Assembly (NCBI GenBank): GCA_963971575.1
Contig: OZ020611.1
Location: forward strand, 62,343,381-62,407,380
Length of the DNA: 64,000 nt
Direction of reading: 5' to 3'
Origin: Liopterus haemorrhoidalis
Lineage: Eukaryota; Arthropoda; Insecta; Coleoptera; Dytiscidae
The notes beneath the pieces are model-generated. The model saw only the letters and a list, made by a program, of their open reading frames with translations, ran no database searches and was not told the origin of the DNA. The position numbers and the translations under genes were made by a program. How positions within the stretch are numbered: position 1 is the first letter of the stretch; every line of letters starts with the position of its first letter. Of this stretch, positions 21,621 to 32,289 are shown one piece after another.

Positions 21621-22965
21621 GTTTCTTGTTTGTCTGTCTGTACGGTAGAAATTGTAGCCAAACGGCTGAACATAGAAAGTTGAAATTTGGCATGCTTATA
21701 CAACTCTTTGACCTACATATAGGAAAAATACTGAGAATACAAAAAAAAACAAATCTCGAGATAAATATAAACAAATATGTACTTAATAAAAAAATAAATA
21801 TTTCTTTTAAAATTCGAATGGCATAACAAATGAAATCTCTTAATATGCGAATCAACATGCAAATTTCTATTTTTGAAAAATCAGTTTTTTTATGGGATTT
21901 TCACGTGACAAAAAACTTTTGTCCCTCACCCTATCTCTCAGAGGAGTTGATCTAAAAATTTGAAAAAAATCTCGATATTGAACATTGATGGAAACCGGAA
22001 TAGTTCATCAGGAATTTTTGATCAGATAAATTTTTCGAAAAAGGTTGATTTTTTTTGTCATTGATTAAAAAAAATATATATCAGCTGCGGCCACCACAGG
22101 ACCGACCGCCACAAAATACTTGTATAAAATACATTCTAGCAGCAGAGTAGAAATAACTTGGCCTAATATTTTCTAACAGAGATATTATTTATCATGACCA
22201 TGAAAACGTCACATATAAGTATGAAAAAATTGAGACGAGACGAAAAAATTGAGAGAATCAAGAAAGAAAAAATTTTTCGAAAAATTACTCCAATAAAAGT
22301 TATTGGTTATTGCTTTTATACCAACTATTGTTTAATACATTTTTTGTAAATTTTTTTCTGTTGTGAAATATTCGCAAAAATCTTAAAATAGACACGAGTA
22401 AACTCCCATTTTTAGTCAACCGATTTTTACCAAAAGATCAACTCGTGCTATTGTTGAAAGAAGCTTAAATATGTTTCATAAAAATCCTTTTAGCCGAATT
22501 TGCTCTGCACGTGTACACAGACAGACGGACAGACGGACGGACAGACAGACAGACAGACGGACAGACAGACCGACAGACATCATGCTAAAAATAGTCAAAA
22601 CGTTATGTAGGGACTTCAATTCGTGGAGATCCATCGAAATCTCGAAATGTCAAAATAGGTATGATCACAATACCTCCCTTATATATGTTGGCGGTCTGTA
22701 AAAATATTTTTACAGGTTATTGTGTGATATCAAAAAAAAGCTCTTAAGACGTAGATTAATGCCCGATAAATTTTTTTTAGAAATTTGTTTCTTTTAACAC
22801 GATTTTAGCCAAAAAAGTACTAAAAATGTTCTTGTCCCGCACCCTTTTACCCAAAGGGGTTAAACTAAAAATATGAAAAAATTATAAATAATGTACATTG
22901 ATCTGAGCCGGAAACGTACGAGAGGGATTTTTGATCAGATTGTGTTTTTGGCAAAATTAATTATA
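21621..22965 (+). mobile_element. Family A older-subfamily copy (A6), interrupted by B2
   Basis: The left part (21621-22079) has the short TGTCTGTCTGTACGG run, GAAATTTGGCATGC and GGAATAGTTCATCAGGAATT blocks. The right part (22702-22965) resumes with the TTATTGTGTGATATCAAAAA block, in the same order as in A1. The 3' hairpin end is missing. Confidence 0.6.
22080..22701 (-). mobile_element. Helentron-like family B copy (B2), nested in A6
   Basis: Complete: 3' end (complement of GCGGCCACCACAGGACCGACCGCC, read as ATCAGCTGCGGCC on the plus strand) at 22080 and 5' end GGCGGTCTGTAAAAA at 22701. The tetranucleotide run at 22517-22575 mixes ACAG and ACGG units. Confidence 0.78.
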
Positions 22966-23106
22966 TTTTTAATTTTAATTCATGACTAAATTATGGCTAA
23001 TAATGTTATGGATTTTTTGTATTTATAGCTAAGATAGTGCGTGTAATTTATTTTAAATTAAAAAAAAATTTAAAATAATATTTTCTTTTTAACAGTTGCG
23101 AAGCGT

Positions 23107-23160
23107 CACACATCACACCACACTACCCTGTACACTGTCTAGTGTTGTGTGGTGTGTTCA
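23107..23160. repeat. ACACCACACTA inverted repeat
   Basis: CACATCACACCACACTA and TAGTGTTGTGTGGTGTGT form an imperfect stem around about 18 bases. Confidence 0.6.
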
Positions 23161-23489
23161 GTTATTTTATTATACTATTATACGCTGTGATTCAACCTTT
23201 TATTTTAATTAATTTAGATTTTTGTTTTTAAGGTATCAAAGAGGAATAACTCATTTATAGTAATGAAATACTTTTAAACCAAATAATACATTGTTAATAG
23301 TGAGAAATACGTTGTTGTAATTGCAAAAAAAAAATATGGCAGCTATCAATGTATTTCTTATTAATCTAAAGAAGGCTTGAATACGAAGCAAATGCTGAAA
23401 AAAAGGCTGGCATTTTTGGCAAATTATTTACATTTTGTTGTACAAAAAATTAAATAGAAGCTCTTAATTCTCAAATAACGAATAAAAGT
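23161..23489. other. Unassigned stretch
   Basis: No gene or terminal repeat recognised. Confidence 0.45.
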
Positions 23490-23504
23490 GATTATCAAAA
23501 AACT

Positions 23505-23783
23505 ATAGTTGAAGGTAATGGGATTCGGACCAGTCAGAAAATAAAAACAAATTTATTAACTTCGCTAACGTTTCGATTTTAATTTAAATCTTCATCAGAG
23601 CTTAGTTAATAGTCACGATATAAAATAACAATTTTAAAATTAATAAAGAACACATCATATTGTCCGGTTATTGAACTCAGAAATAAGCATATGCTTGTTT
23701 ATTTGTTTTTATTTTCTGACTGGTCCGAATCCCATTACCTTCAACTATAATTACTAACTTACGGACGTAACTCATCTAATCAA
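23505..23783 (-). mobile_element. Penelope-like retroelement fragment (tentative)
   Basis: The insert is flanked by the 15-bp direct duplication GATTATCAAAAAACT (23490-23504, 23784-23798). About 48 bp at the left (TATAGTTGAAGGTAATGGGA) are inverted near 23707-23755, after which about 28 bases remain. A hammerhead-like core is at 23559-23599 on the minus strand. Penelope-like elements make 10-15 bp duplications, often leave inverted partial LTRs and carry hammerhead motifs. No coding sequence remains. Confidence 0.5.
23559..23599 (-). ncRNA. Hammerhead-ribozyme-like core
   Basis: Minus strand reads CTGATGA, then A-GATTT, a short loop, AAATC, then GAAAC: the two conserved hammerhead boxes around a 5-bp stem II. 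There is one extra base between the CTGATGA box and stem II, and stems I and III were not verified, so self-cleavage is uncertain. Confidence 0.35.
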
Positions 23784-23814
23784 GATTATCAAAAAACTGT
23801 TGATTTTGATGTGA

Positions 23815-23922
23815 TTATAAAACAAATATTCCTAAACATCCAGTATTATGTTGGCTTCTTACACTTAATTAAATACCTACAAAACCCTGAAATGTGTGAA
23901 AATTCACACTCCACAACAATTT
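23815..23922 (+). mobile_element. 3' end of a family A copy (A8)
   Basis: Only the 3' terminus remains: ACCTACAAAACCCTGAAATG, hairpin GTGTGAAAATTCACAC, then CAATTTTT, which directly joins the 5' end of the next copy. Confidence 0.65.
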
Positions 23923-24875
23923 TTAGGGGTTTTGTAGGTATAACCAAAAAAACCCTTATACCGTCATTTTGTCGTCTGTTTGTCTGTCGGTAAAAATTGT
24001 AGCGAAACAGCTAAACATAGAGATTTGAAATTTGGCATGCTTATACAACTCTTTGACCCGCACATAGGAAAAATACTAAAACATCTAAAAAACATATACA
24101 CCTAAAAATATAAACAAATATGTGCTCATCGAAAAAAAAATATTTTTTTATAATTCTGAGTAGGGTATCAAATGAAAGCCCTTGGTACGTGGATTAACGA
24201 TCAAATTTTTGTTTGCAAAATAAATTATTTTGAAGCAATTCTTGCCAAAATTGTCCAGATGGTTTAAACTAAAAATCTGAAAAAATTCTAAGTAATGTAC
24301 ATTGGTGTGAACCGGAATAGTACAACAGGAATTTTTGATCAAATTATGTTTTTGGAAAAAAACGCAGTTTTTGTGATTTTTGGCTAATAATGTACACAAC
24401 TTATAGCTTTGTAACACGCTAGATTGATAAGTGTATTCTGGTTTAGTAGTTATGACGCTGGCTTGTCACCCAACTAAATCAATTCGATCCCAGCGAGAAG
24501 AGACAATAATATTTTTTGTTTTTTTTTTGCATTTTTCTTTTGTTTAAATTATTTTTTCAAAATTCTAGTTATATTTTGTCAAATGTTGCTTTTAATTCTT
24601 AAAAGCGTAAATTTAATAACCAGTGGAAATTGTTGAAATTATAATTTAATTCTGCTTCAATGTACACGAAATCAGAGGGGCGGAGCTTGTAACAACCAAT
24701 GTAAGCCATAGGCGCAATTTTCAAAATCTTAATGATCCTTGCTATGTAAAAAAAAAAATAAAAAAAATATTTTAATATAAAATTTGTTTTGGCATCCCAA
24801 ATAATCATCATTCACTTACAAAATACCTACGAAACCCTGAAATGTGTGAAAATTCACACTTCACATCAATTTTTT
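23923..24875 (+). mobile_element. Complete family A copy with a minimal array (A7)
   Basis: 5' end TTTTTAGGGGTTTTGTAGGT, a 5' stem (GGGTTTT..AAAACCC type), only about three TGTY units, all core blocks, and the full 3' end with hairpin at 24841-24875. At about 950 bp it shows the element without array expansion. Confidence 0.82.
24435..24496 (+). other. tRNA-like segment inside A7
   Basis: TGGTTTAGTAGTTATGACGC (A-box-like) and CAATTCGATCCCAGC (B-box-like). Not called a tRNA gene because the acceptor stem does not pair. Confidence 0.5.
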
Positions 24876-25773
24876 ATCTCTTTCTAGAAACTTTTCGATC
24901 ACCTCTCGTAATTTATATATTAGTATGGATATGTGAGACCAACATCACATATACCATACTTTCAAAATTAATGTAAAAATTAATCTTAAAAATTGAAATA
25001 AAAAATGATTAATGGCACAAATACCTAACTACGTAAAATATCTACGTCACTTTGAAATAAACAAGAAAATATTCTTAATATTTTTATATTAAAATAAATT
25101 CTAATCAAATTAACATTAAATCTTTTAAACTGAATTAATAAGCAAAAAAGTTTGTTATTGAAAGTCCCCATAAAAACTTTAATCGTCAAGTGACGTTTAT
25201 CCATAAATGTTTAACAAACAGTACACGTCATTTATAAACAATGACGTCAAATGATTCATGGTTTAAATTATTATTGCTATGATTAAAAATATACACACCT
25301 AGTGTATAGTAAAAAGCGATGTTCTTGTTTGCGTCTCTAGCGTTATTTTATAAATAAATGTGCGCTAAACATAACTAAAACAAAAAGTGATCAAACTTAA
25401 AAACAGTTGCACAATATTTTATCAGAGGAGATAAAAATGAAGGGTTTCATTTTATATCCGAAGTCGAATGTTAAATGATAAGATTATAGTTTAGTTTTTG
25501 ACCCTAAGGTCTCATTCAGATAACATGATGGAATAGTAAATGAAATACACTCGTATAATGCTTCACATAATAAGCCTGTAGAGTGATTTTTATTTTTTTA
25601 TTTTTTTATGAATATTGAACAGTTTTTATACACATTGGCATATTTAATTTTGTTAATTTCGGTATTTTTTTGGCAAAATATATTTATAAACACATTTACA
25701 TTTTAAAATTTCTTTCACTGTAAGGTCACTGCCGCTAATGTTCTGCTTATTAGTATTCGATGTACGTTTATTA
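24876..25773. other. Unassigned AT-rich stretch
   Basis: No gene, terminal repeat or RNA recognised over about 900 bases. Confidence 0.5.
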
Positions 25774-26030
25774 TACAGGGTGTCCCAGCCAAGTGGTTCA
25801 CCGTTGCTATCTTTCTTAATATTATAAATAGAGATTCGGTTAAATGGACAAAGTTCGAGTATTTTACTTAGGAAATATCATGACAAGCTTAAAAAAAATT
25901 TAATTTTTCGTTGACCAGATATTTTGAAAATAAATAGGTTTTAAATGGAATACAGGTATTCCATATTAATATGGCCATTACTAGGCCATAGGAACAACTA
26001 TTTTTTTGTCTTTATAAAAAACTAACCATG

Positions 26031-26681
26031 GATTGTATGTTGGGTCTAGATGGATGTACACCAGAGTACATAGTGTTAGAGGAGACGAAAGTGTACAAAA
26101 TTAAAATAGAAGCCCTTAAAAGAGCAATAAGATTTGAAGAAAATATAACAAAGAACCAAGAAAAACAATTATTAAACGAATGCTGGAAGGAATTAGAAAA
26201 TAGAGATAAACAGAAAAAAAAAACATCAAAATGGGAGATAAAAAGAAGTAAAATGTACGAATACGGAGGCTATTCAACAGAAGAAGTAAGGAGGAAAGAG
26301 AGAGTGGACATGGAATGCAGGAGATAATAGAAAGAATGAAGGATATACAACAACAAGAATTAAGCGAGAGAATAAGCGGATCAAGGTACAATTATAAGTA
26401 CAAGAAAAATTGGAGAACGCAAAGACCGCTGTATCTAAAAGAAAAGGGAAACGGGAAGAAAAAGAATAATTGCAAGGTTTAGATGTGGGAATGAAGAAAA
26501 AACAAACAAATTTTGGTTAAAAGAGGAGGATAAACGATGTAGAATGTGCAGAGAAGAAAGGGAGACGGTTGAACGTATGCTGAGATGCAAGAGAAGATAT
26601 TTTAAACGGAAATGGCTACGGATACACATGGATGAAAGAGGTAATAGAGAGGAGAAAGGAAATCAAAGAAAAAGAAAATAA
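26031..26681 (+). pseudogene. LINE ORF2 C-terminus with zinc-knuckle-like motif
   Basis: The first open piece (to 26327) is highly charged and coiled-coil-like (KNQEKQLLNECWKELENR). After frame changes it continues with IIARFRCGNEEKTNKFW and RCRMCREERETVEHMLRC, that is CxxC..H..(M/L)xxC, the cysteine-histidine motif downstream of the RT in many insect non-LTR elements. The frame ends RKRK* near 26681. The same tail in another state of decay is found at 50525-50734. The clade is not fixed by this piece; I- or LOA-type groups are possible. Confidence 0.65.
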
Positions 26682-26841
26682 TAACAAATAATGCAAAATA
26701 GATTTCAAGCCAACAGGCAGAAATTAAATTTATATTTTAGTTAAAATTATAATGTAAGGAATAAATATATATATAGAATAAATTGTAATAGGTAAATCAA
26801 ATGTAATAGTATTAATTAAAATAAATTGAATTGGATTGAAC
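26031..26841 (+). mobile_element. 5'-truncated LINE with a 17-bp target duplication
   Basis: ATAAAAAACTAACCATG is present at 26014-26030 and 26842-26858. The insert contains a LINE ORF end and an AT-rich 3' untranslated region ending in GAATTGGATTGAAC rather than poly-A. Confidence 0.9.
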
Positions 26842-27089
26842 ATAAAAAACTAACCATGTTTATAATGAAATTTTTTTAATAACGGAGATATCAATAGTTG
26901 AAAACTTATGATATTACTTATTAATCGTTTTGTCACTAAATGATACTGAGCGAAATAATTGAATTAAATCTGTCATTTTGTTAAAGTTTCAGGTAATTGT
27001 TACCTTTGTAATAGTTTTATAAACGAATTTTAAAGAAAGCAATTATGTAACTGGTTCATGCAAGCTTCTACAATCGATAGCAAGTTAGT

Positions 27090-27365
27090 TTATAAAATAT
27101 TGTAGACGGACGAGGCTAATTTTTGCAAATACCGGTGTTTTTAACAAAAATAATGAACATTTGTGGACACGTGAAAATACACTTGCTTTCCGCACTGTGC
27201 GACAGCGAAACAAGATTTTCTGTAAATGTTTGGTGTGGAGTTCTAGGAAATACTGTAATAGGGCCGTATCTCCATGAAGGAAATTTGACTACTGTATAGT
27301 ATTTAAATTTTTTGGAAAATAGTTATCAAGATTTATTTGACGATGTTCCCATAGCTAACAATTTT
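27090..27365 (+). pseudogene. IS630/Tc1/mariner transposase remnant in M6
   Basis: Fragments of a DDE transposase survive in shifting frames: TDEANF with ANTGVFNKNNEHLWTREN (first Asp region) and NVWCGVLGNTVIGPYLHEGN, then LENSYQDLFDDVPI. This order is typical of the insect IS630-like transposases whose catalytic region reads D-E-A-x-F..N..H.W..E and later VWCGxxGxxxxGPYxFxG. Several frameshifts and stops; the second Asp region is not preserved. Confidence 0.65.
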
Positions 27366-27844
27366 CACTTTTGTTTTTATTATATGTTAGTTTTTAGTCG
27401 TACTATTTTTATAAGTTTGTAACGTTGATATCTCCCTTATTAAATTTTTTTTTGTCAGAAACATGTTAAGTTTGAAACAAGGTAAGACAAAAAAATCATT
27501 GTTCCAATGGCCTAACAATATACAGGGTATTCCATTTAAAAAAAATAATGTTTATTTTCAAAATATTTGGCAACGAAACATCCAAAAATATTTTTGAGTT
27601 TGTCATAATATTTGCTATAGAAAATAATCCAACTTTGTGCATTTAATCGAATCTCTATCTATATTATTAACAAAGATAGCAATGGTAAGCCACTTGGCTG
27701 GGACACCCTGTATAGAGACAGCGGAAAATTGTGAGGGTTGGTAATAAAACAATTGGACTCTACTGTCCAATATATATTTAAATATATTTTAAGATTATTC
27801 TTCCTTGAATATACACGATATAAACTATCTTAAATAATATTGAT

Positions 27845-28000
27845 CAGAGTTTCCCAAACTGTGCTCCGCGGCGCACTTGGTCCATCTACTACCATCTACT
27901 AGTGCTCTGCGAGCAGATTACAAAGAAAAGTAAATTAAATAAATGTGATCCGAAGTGAAAATAGTGTTTGTGTTTTTTCAAAACAAAAGTTTCACTCAGA
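27845..28000 (+). mobile_element. hAT terminal relic (N1)
   Basis: CAGAGTTTCCCAAACTGTGC followed by TCCGCGGCGCAC is a hAT-type left end. The matching right-end type (GTTTGGGAAACTC) appears only at 58158-58229, far away and unlinked. Confidence 0.45.
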
Positions 28001-28690
28001 AATTATACGCTACTGAAGATATCAAAAGCCTGTACAGTAATATTTTATTGCCCCTAATTGAAAAAGTTTTAACCTATATGAAATACAAATATACAACTGA
28101 GTGACTGTTCTATTACAGGGCTGATATATTATAGGAACGGCATACATAAATGCCGCTGAAAAAAAAATAATATTTAACCGTTTTATTAAGAAACTATAAG
28201 TAATAGGATGTAATACAATGTCTGAATAAACAAATATTTATTGTTGCTAATTAAACAGGCTGTAACAATAAATAATGCCCGTTTGAACGAAGACTATATA
28301 ATATCGCATATTAAGTACGTAAGTTTTAACACAAATAATTCATTGTTAAAATAAAATGTTGCCATTAGTTACCCATGTTAGAGATTTCTAAACTCCTAAG
28401 TCTTTTTTGTGCAATAAAATTAAAATGTGGCCGGAAGAAGTTGTACGAACTGCGCCATTATATGAAGATGGCCGTAGTATTGGAATATCGCTGGTGTTTT
28501 AGATGTAGCTAAAAACTCTATTATACACTTTCTCTGAAAAACTGATAGTAATAAATCATTTTGTCAGACAGTGGAGTGCACATTTTAAACACGTTTAAAT
28601 TGGTTTTGCGTCATTCTATATTTTTATTTATCATTTTATTAAAAGCACGCCTGTGACCATATTTATCATATCATTAAACACACCCCTGTG
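28001..28690. other. Mostly unassigned stretch
   Basis: AT-rich. The only recognisable piece is the possible transposase start at 28431-28505. Confidence 0.4.
28431..28505 (+). pseudogene. Possible Tc1/mariner transposase N-terminus
   Basis: MWPEEVVRTAPLYEDGRSIG resembles the start of the helix-turn-helix domain of IS630/Tc1-type transposases (ALYxDGRSxxxVA). It is followed by stops within 30 codons. Short, so the assignment is weak. Confidence 0.3.
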
Positions 28691-29026
28691 ACCATATTAT
28701 TCCTCAAAATTTTAGGGTCAAATTTTTATGATCTATTGTGTTTAACCCTAGTTCGTATTCCCATATAATATGTGCGGCACACCCGGTTGTTTTTAACAAT
28801 ATTTCGTTTCGAACTATTCTAATTTTGTCGCTTTTGTTTTATCGCTTCTGTGTGATAATAGAAAACTTTTTACAAATAATAAATTTTATTACTATCAGTC
28901 TTTCGGAGATAGAGTATAATTACGCTATAAAGCGTCATCAGCGTACAGCATCCACGAGCTACAAGCGCTTGAAACGACCCTTAACGATGATTTCTTACCC
29001 TAATTGTACTACGCGATCGTGTCTGG

Positions 29027-29150
29027 TTAAAAAATTGGCATGCGGCCCAAAGGTGGAAAATTTCGGAAAAATTTTGGGTGATTAAAAATTTCACAAAACT
29101 TTTCCGAAACTTTCCACCCTTGGGCCGACGAGGGCCGCATGCCATTTTTT
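29027..29150. mobile_element. GC-containing foldback (GGCATGCGGCCC arms)
   Basis: AAAAAATTGGCATGCGGCCC and GGGCCGCATGCCATTTTTTT are inverted, and GGTGGAAAATTTCGGAAAAA pairs with the inner part of the right arm. GGCATGC motifs recur nearby at 29190 and 29468 without an arm. Confidence 0.7.
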
Positions 29151-29540
29151 TTATAGGGGTTCTATGACCCAAATTTTAATTCTTTTCATTGGCATGCTGC
29201 ATGAAAACGCGGAAAATCATATTTTTTTTATTACAAGATCACGTGACCGTTTTAGCCCTTTGGAACCCTGCGAATCGCATGCCTATAATTTTTAAGACTT
29301 TAAATTTGTTTTAACTTTCTTTTGATTAAAGGGCAAGCATTATTAGATCAGAGAAAAACACAAAATTTGGAAAAAAGTGGAAATGCAATTTTCCTTTAAC
29401 CGGAAAGCGTGCAGGGGTTTAGTACCCTTTTTTTGTTGTCACAGGGTAAATATTCTCTCCTCCAAAAGGCATGTTGTATGAAATCGGAGACCATAAACTG
29501 TCATGAGCTCCCAGTCTATAAAATACCTCGTGTTCTTTAA
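29151..29540. other. Unassigned stretch
   Basis: Contains two further GGCATG(C/T)TG motifs but no defined element. Confidence 0.4.
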
Positions 29541-30018
29541 TGGTTGGTTTATATACGCAACAAGAATAAGGAATAGGAAATAAGAATAGTACACAAGATG
29601 TAAAATCATGGCTGCGCCGTATATCGGTTTATGTAGGAATGAAATTTAACTTAAACATAAGAATAGTTGGTAACATTCAACATTTTATTCTTATTTCAAG
29701 AATAAGACACAATAAGCCTGTGCACAGCAATCAAAATGTCTGCCGTAATAAAGTTTGTTCAACAGATGTTTTTCAGTTGTGATCAGAGGGTTGTAAACAA
29801 CAATAAAATATTTTTATTATTTTTATTTATTCTTCTTGTAAGTTTTAAGAACCTGTCAAGTGACAAACGTTAAATACAGGCCAACGCAAGTACGCAGGCG
29901 CAGCGACGAAATGTTATGTCCTATATAAACGGTTTAATATTTTTTATTCTTGTGTACTATTCTTATTTATTGTACTATTGTACTATTCCTTATTCTTGTT
30001 CCGTATATAAACCAACCA
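29541..30018. mobile_element. TIR element with GGTTGGTTTATATAC ends
   Basis: TGGTTGGTTTATATACGCAA at the left and CGTATATAAACCAACCA at the right are inverted; the AAGAATAAGGAATAG block follows on both sides for over 50 bp of TIR. Target duplication is not clear. Non-coding. Confidence 0.72.
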
Positions 30019-30612
30019 TAAGTTTAAGATCCATAGTTTTAGAGAGAGCAAGTTGGAGACTTACCACCGGTGTTTAGTAATGGCCTTGTACCTACTAAAT
30101 CCTAAAAATAATTACAGAATTTCGACTATCTTCACAACTTTTTGTGTGTTACAATTAACAAGTCAAAAATAAAATTTTATATTTAGATGTTAAAAATGAC
30201 ATATTTAAAATAATATATAGTAAATAGAATGTTATCTCTAAAAAATATTGCAGTAGTTATATCATAGTGTGTAGAGTACATAATGAGGGTAGTAAATTTC
30301 TTATGTTATCGCGTTAAATATGCTTTAAAATGTTAAAACTTTGCATTCTTCAAGAAGTTGTTGATACTCGAAAATTATTTGCACAAAGATTATACTTTAT
30401 CTCAAATTATAATTGCCAAAGTAAATATGACTAATGGAACATGTCCTCTATAGTGAAAATAATAACTAAATGTTCTCTGACGTCAGCTGAAACAAACAGA
30501 AGGTTCTAAAAAAAATACTAAATATTATGCTCTAAAAAATAAATATAATTGAAGATATCAGGAAAATTAAGACCTGAGTCACAAATATGACTAGAATCGA
30601 ATATTAATAGTA
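30019..30612. other. Unassigned AT-rich stretch
   Basis: No gene or repeat recognised. Confidence 0.5.
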
Positions 30613-30669
30613 CGTGAGCTAAATTTTAAGTTTTTACAAAAACTAAGAAAGAAAATATTTTTTTGGAAC

Positions 30670-31166
30670 GATATGGAGCAATACTAGTAAGACCAACATA
30701 CAGATCCTTCAGGTCGTACAGAATAAGTGTCTTAGCATAATTGGAGGATACCCTAGATGGAAACGTGTATCTGAGATGCACGAAGAATTGAATATAATAT
30801 ATGTTAAAGATATTATAACATATCTTACCAAACGATTTTTCGATAGGTGTAATCTAGTTTAATAAACAATTTGGGTGACTATACTTTAGAAAATTTAAGT
30901 TATAAAAAATACAAACATAAGCGTATAAAGCATATACTTTTGTAAATAGATTCAATTAAAAGTGTTTAGGGTTTTTGCTTTTTTTCCCCCTAAAAAAATT
31001 TGTTTGACAGTTCAATGATGTACATATATGCCTGTATAGGGAAAACTATATATTTAATTCTAAGAATGCATAGAAAATTTATTGATATATGTATGTATTC
31101 TAATTTGTAAAAAAAAGTTTTATTGTACTACTTTGCAAAGCAATAAATATTTTATATATATATATA
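30670..31166 (+). mobile_element. 5'-truncated LINE nested in M3
   Basis: Target duplication TTTGGAAC at 30662-30669 and 31167-31174. The insert ends in a TATATATATATAT tail. It contains an ORF end and about 300 bp of 3' untranslated sequence. Confidence 0.85.
30671..30862 (+). pseudogene. Jockey-like LINE ORF2 C-terminus
   Basis: An uninterrupted 63-codon frame starts IWSNTSKTNIQILQVVQNKC and continues LSIIGGYPRWKRVSEMHEEL, ending RFFDRCNLV and TAA TAA. The series WS-x(9)-LQxxQNKxLxxIxxxPR..xxxxLHEEL...KxFFxxC is the conserved end of Jockey/I-type ORF2. The frame is intact although the RT is truncated away, so the insertion may be comparatively young. Confidence 0.85.
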
Positions 31167-31449
31167 TTTGGAACAAAGTGTTTTATTGCTTTTCAAAATT
31201 TTGCCTTTAAGATTTATACACTTTTGCATGAGTTTGTAAAACCCATTCTCGAAACATTTTTTCCACTCTGAAGTTGGTATCTCAAAAACATGGTTTTCGA
31301 AGGCTTCAACAGTTCTTGAGGTGATGAAAATCGCTGTCCACGCATTTATTGTCTGACATTGGGCACCAAAAAAAAGTCGTTAGGGGATAAATTAGGTGAA
31401 TACAGGCAAGGAGACATTAATTCTATGTTTTTCTCCTTCAAATAATCTA

Positions 31450-32289
31450 TAGGGGATACGCATAAAATTTATATTTTGTTAAAACTACATTTTTTTGATA
31501 TGTTAATGTTAGTTATGTCACCTAACAAAACAAAAATCACATTTTAATTAATATTTAAGCCAAATTTTTTAATTAAAATATTATAAATTTGAAATAAGCC
31601 GACCACAGGCAAAGGTTGCCGAGTAAATACGACTGAGCATGACGTCAAACCCTAGACAGCCCAGACTACAACATAATCTTTACGTGTGTATATTGTATTG
31701 TTCGAGAGTTTTGTATTTGTTTTTAAACAATTTTTCACGCATTTATTATTAAAATGGCAGATAAAGATTTTGTTAGGGCTCAGAGTGACAATTTACCCAA
31801 CATTGATTCTTTTCTTCCATTTCATTTGTTTTTCACCATTAGGTAATGAAATAAATTTGTTTTTGTGGAGTTCTAAACAAAGTATTTGTTCACATCGGTA
31901 CTATTTAAACAATATTTTCGATGTTTCGAAGTACTGGGCCCTGAATCTTCCATGTTTTATATATTTTAATATATAATTTAATTCGGCAAACATGTAGAAT
32001 AACTCTATTTTAATTAAAATCACTCTAACTTTACACAATCTATAAAAGTTATACAAGCAAATAAGTTCACGACAGACTGTGTAGGCTGTATGCTGTAGAC
32101 TGGGTAGTCTGTACGCAGTACACTAGCTAGGTTCTGCGTCACACGTGGTTTTCGCGCGCTACATACATTTATGATTTTTTAAGCATTCAAATTAAAATAA
32201 AATGCAAAACTGTTTTTTATGTTTATATGCAATACATTTATATATACAATATATTTAAAAAAAAATAAAAAAATCATGCCTATACCCTA
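31450..32289 (+). mobile_element. Family V TIR element nested in mariner M3 (V2)
   Basis: Ends TAGGGGATACGCATAAAATT and ATGCCTATACCCTA. The mariner reads continuously across the insertion when it is removed (AATAATC to TTGTTTGACG in the other copies), proving transposition. Interior matches V1 in inverse orientation, including the coding start at 31754. Confidence 0.75.
31754..31846 (+). pseudogene. First exon of the family V gene (V2 copy)
   Basis: MADKDFVRAQSDNLPNID is identical to the V1 start; then SFLPFHLFFTIR and a TAA that is part of AGGTAATG, a possible splice donor. The two copies diverge abruptly after residue 18, so V2 has lost or replaced the rest of the exon. No second exon is present. 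Function unknown; see V1 for a tentative family resemblance. Confidence 0.5.

Larger units (their letters stand above)
25776..27710 (+). mobile_element. Tc1/mariner-type element with long inverted repeats, split by a LINE (M6)
   Basis: CAGGGTGTCCCAGCCAAGTG at the left and its complement CACTTGGCTGGGACACCCTG at the right are flanked by TA. The inversion continues, with decay, for about 235 bp (for example GGCCATAGGAACAA against TTGTTCCAATGGCC). Without the nested LINE (26031-26841) the element is about 1.1 kb. Confidence 0.85.

Noticed and set aside
28738..29085. 115-codon plus-strand frame
   Set aside because: Runs into one arm of the foldback at 29027; no domain, probably chance.
31686..31976. 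96-codon frame overlapping V2
   Set aside because: It is out of phase with the conserved MADKDFV start and has no counterpart in V1.
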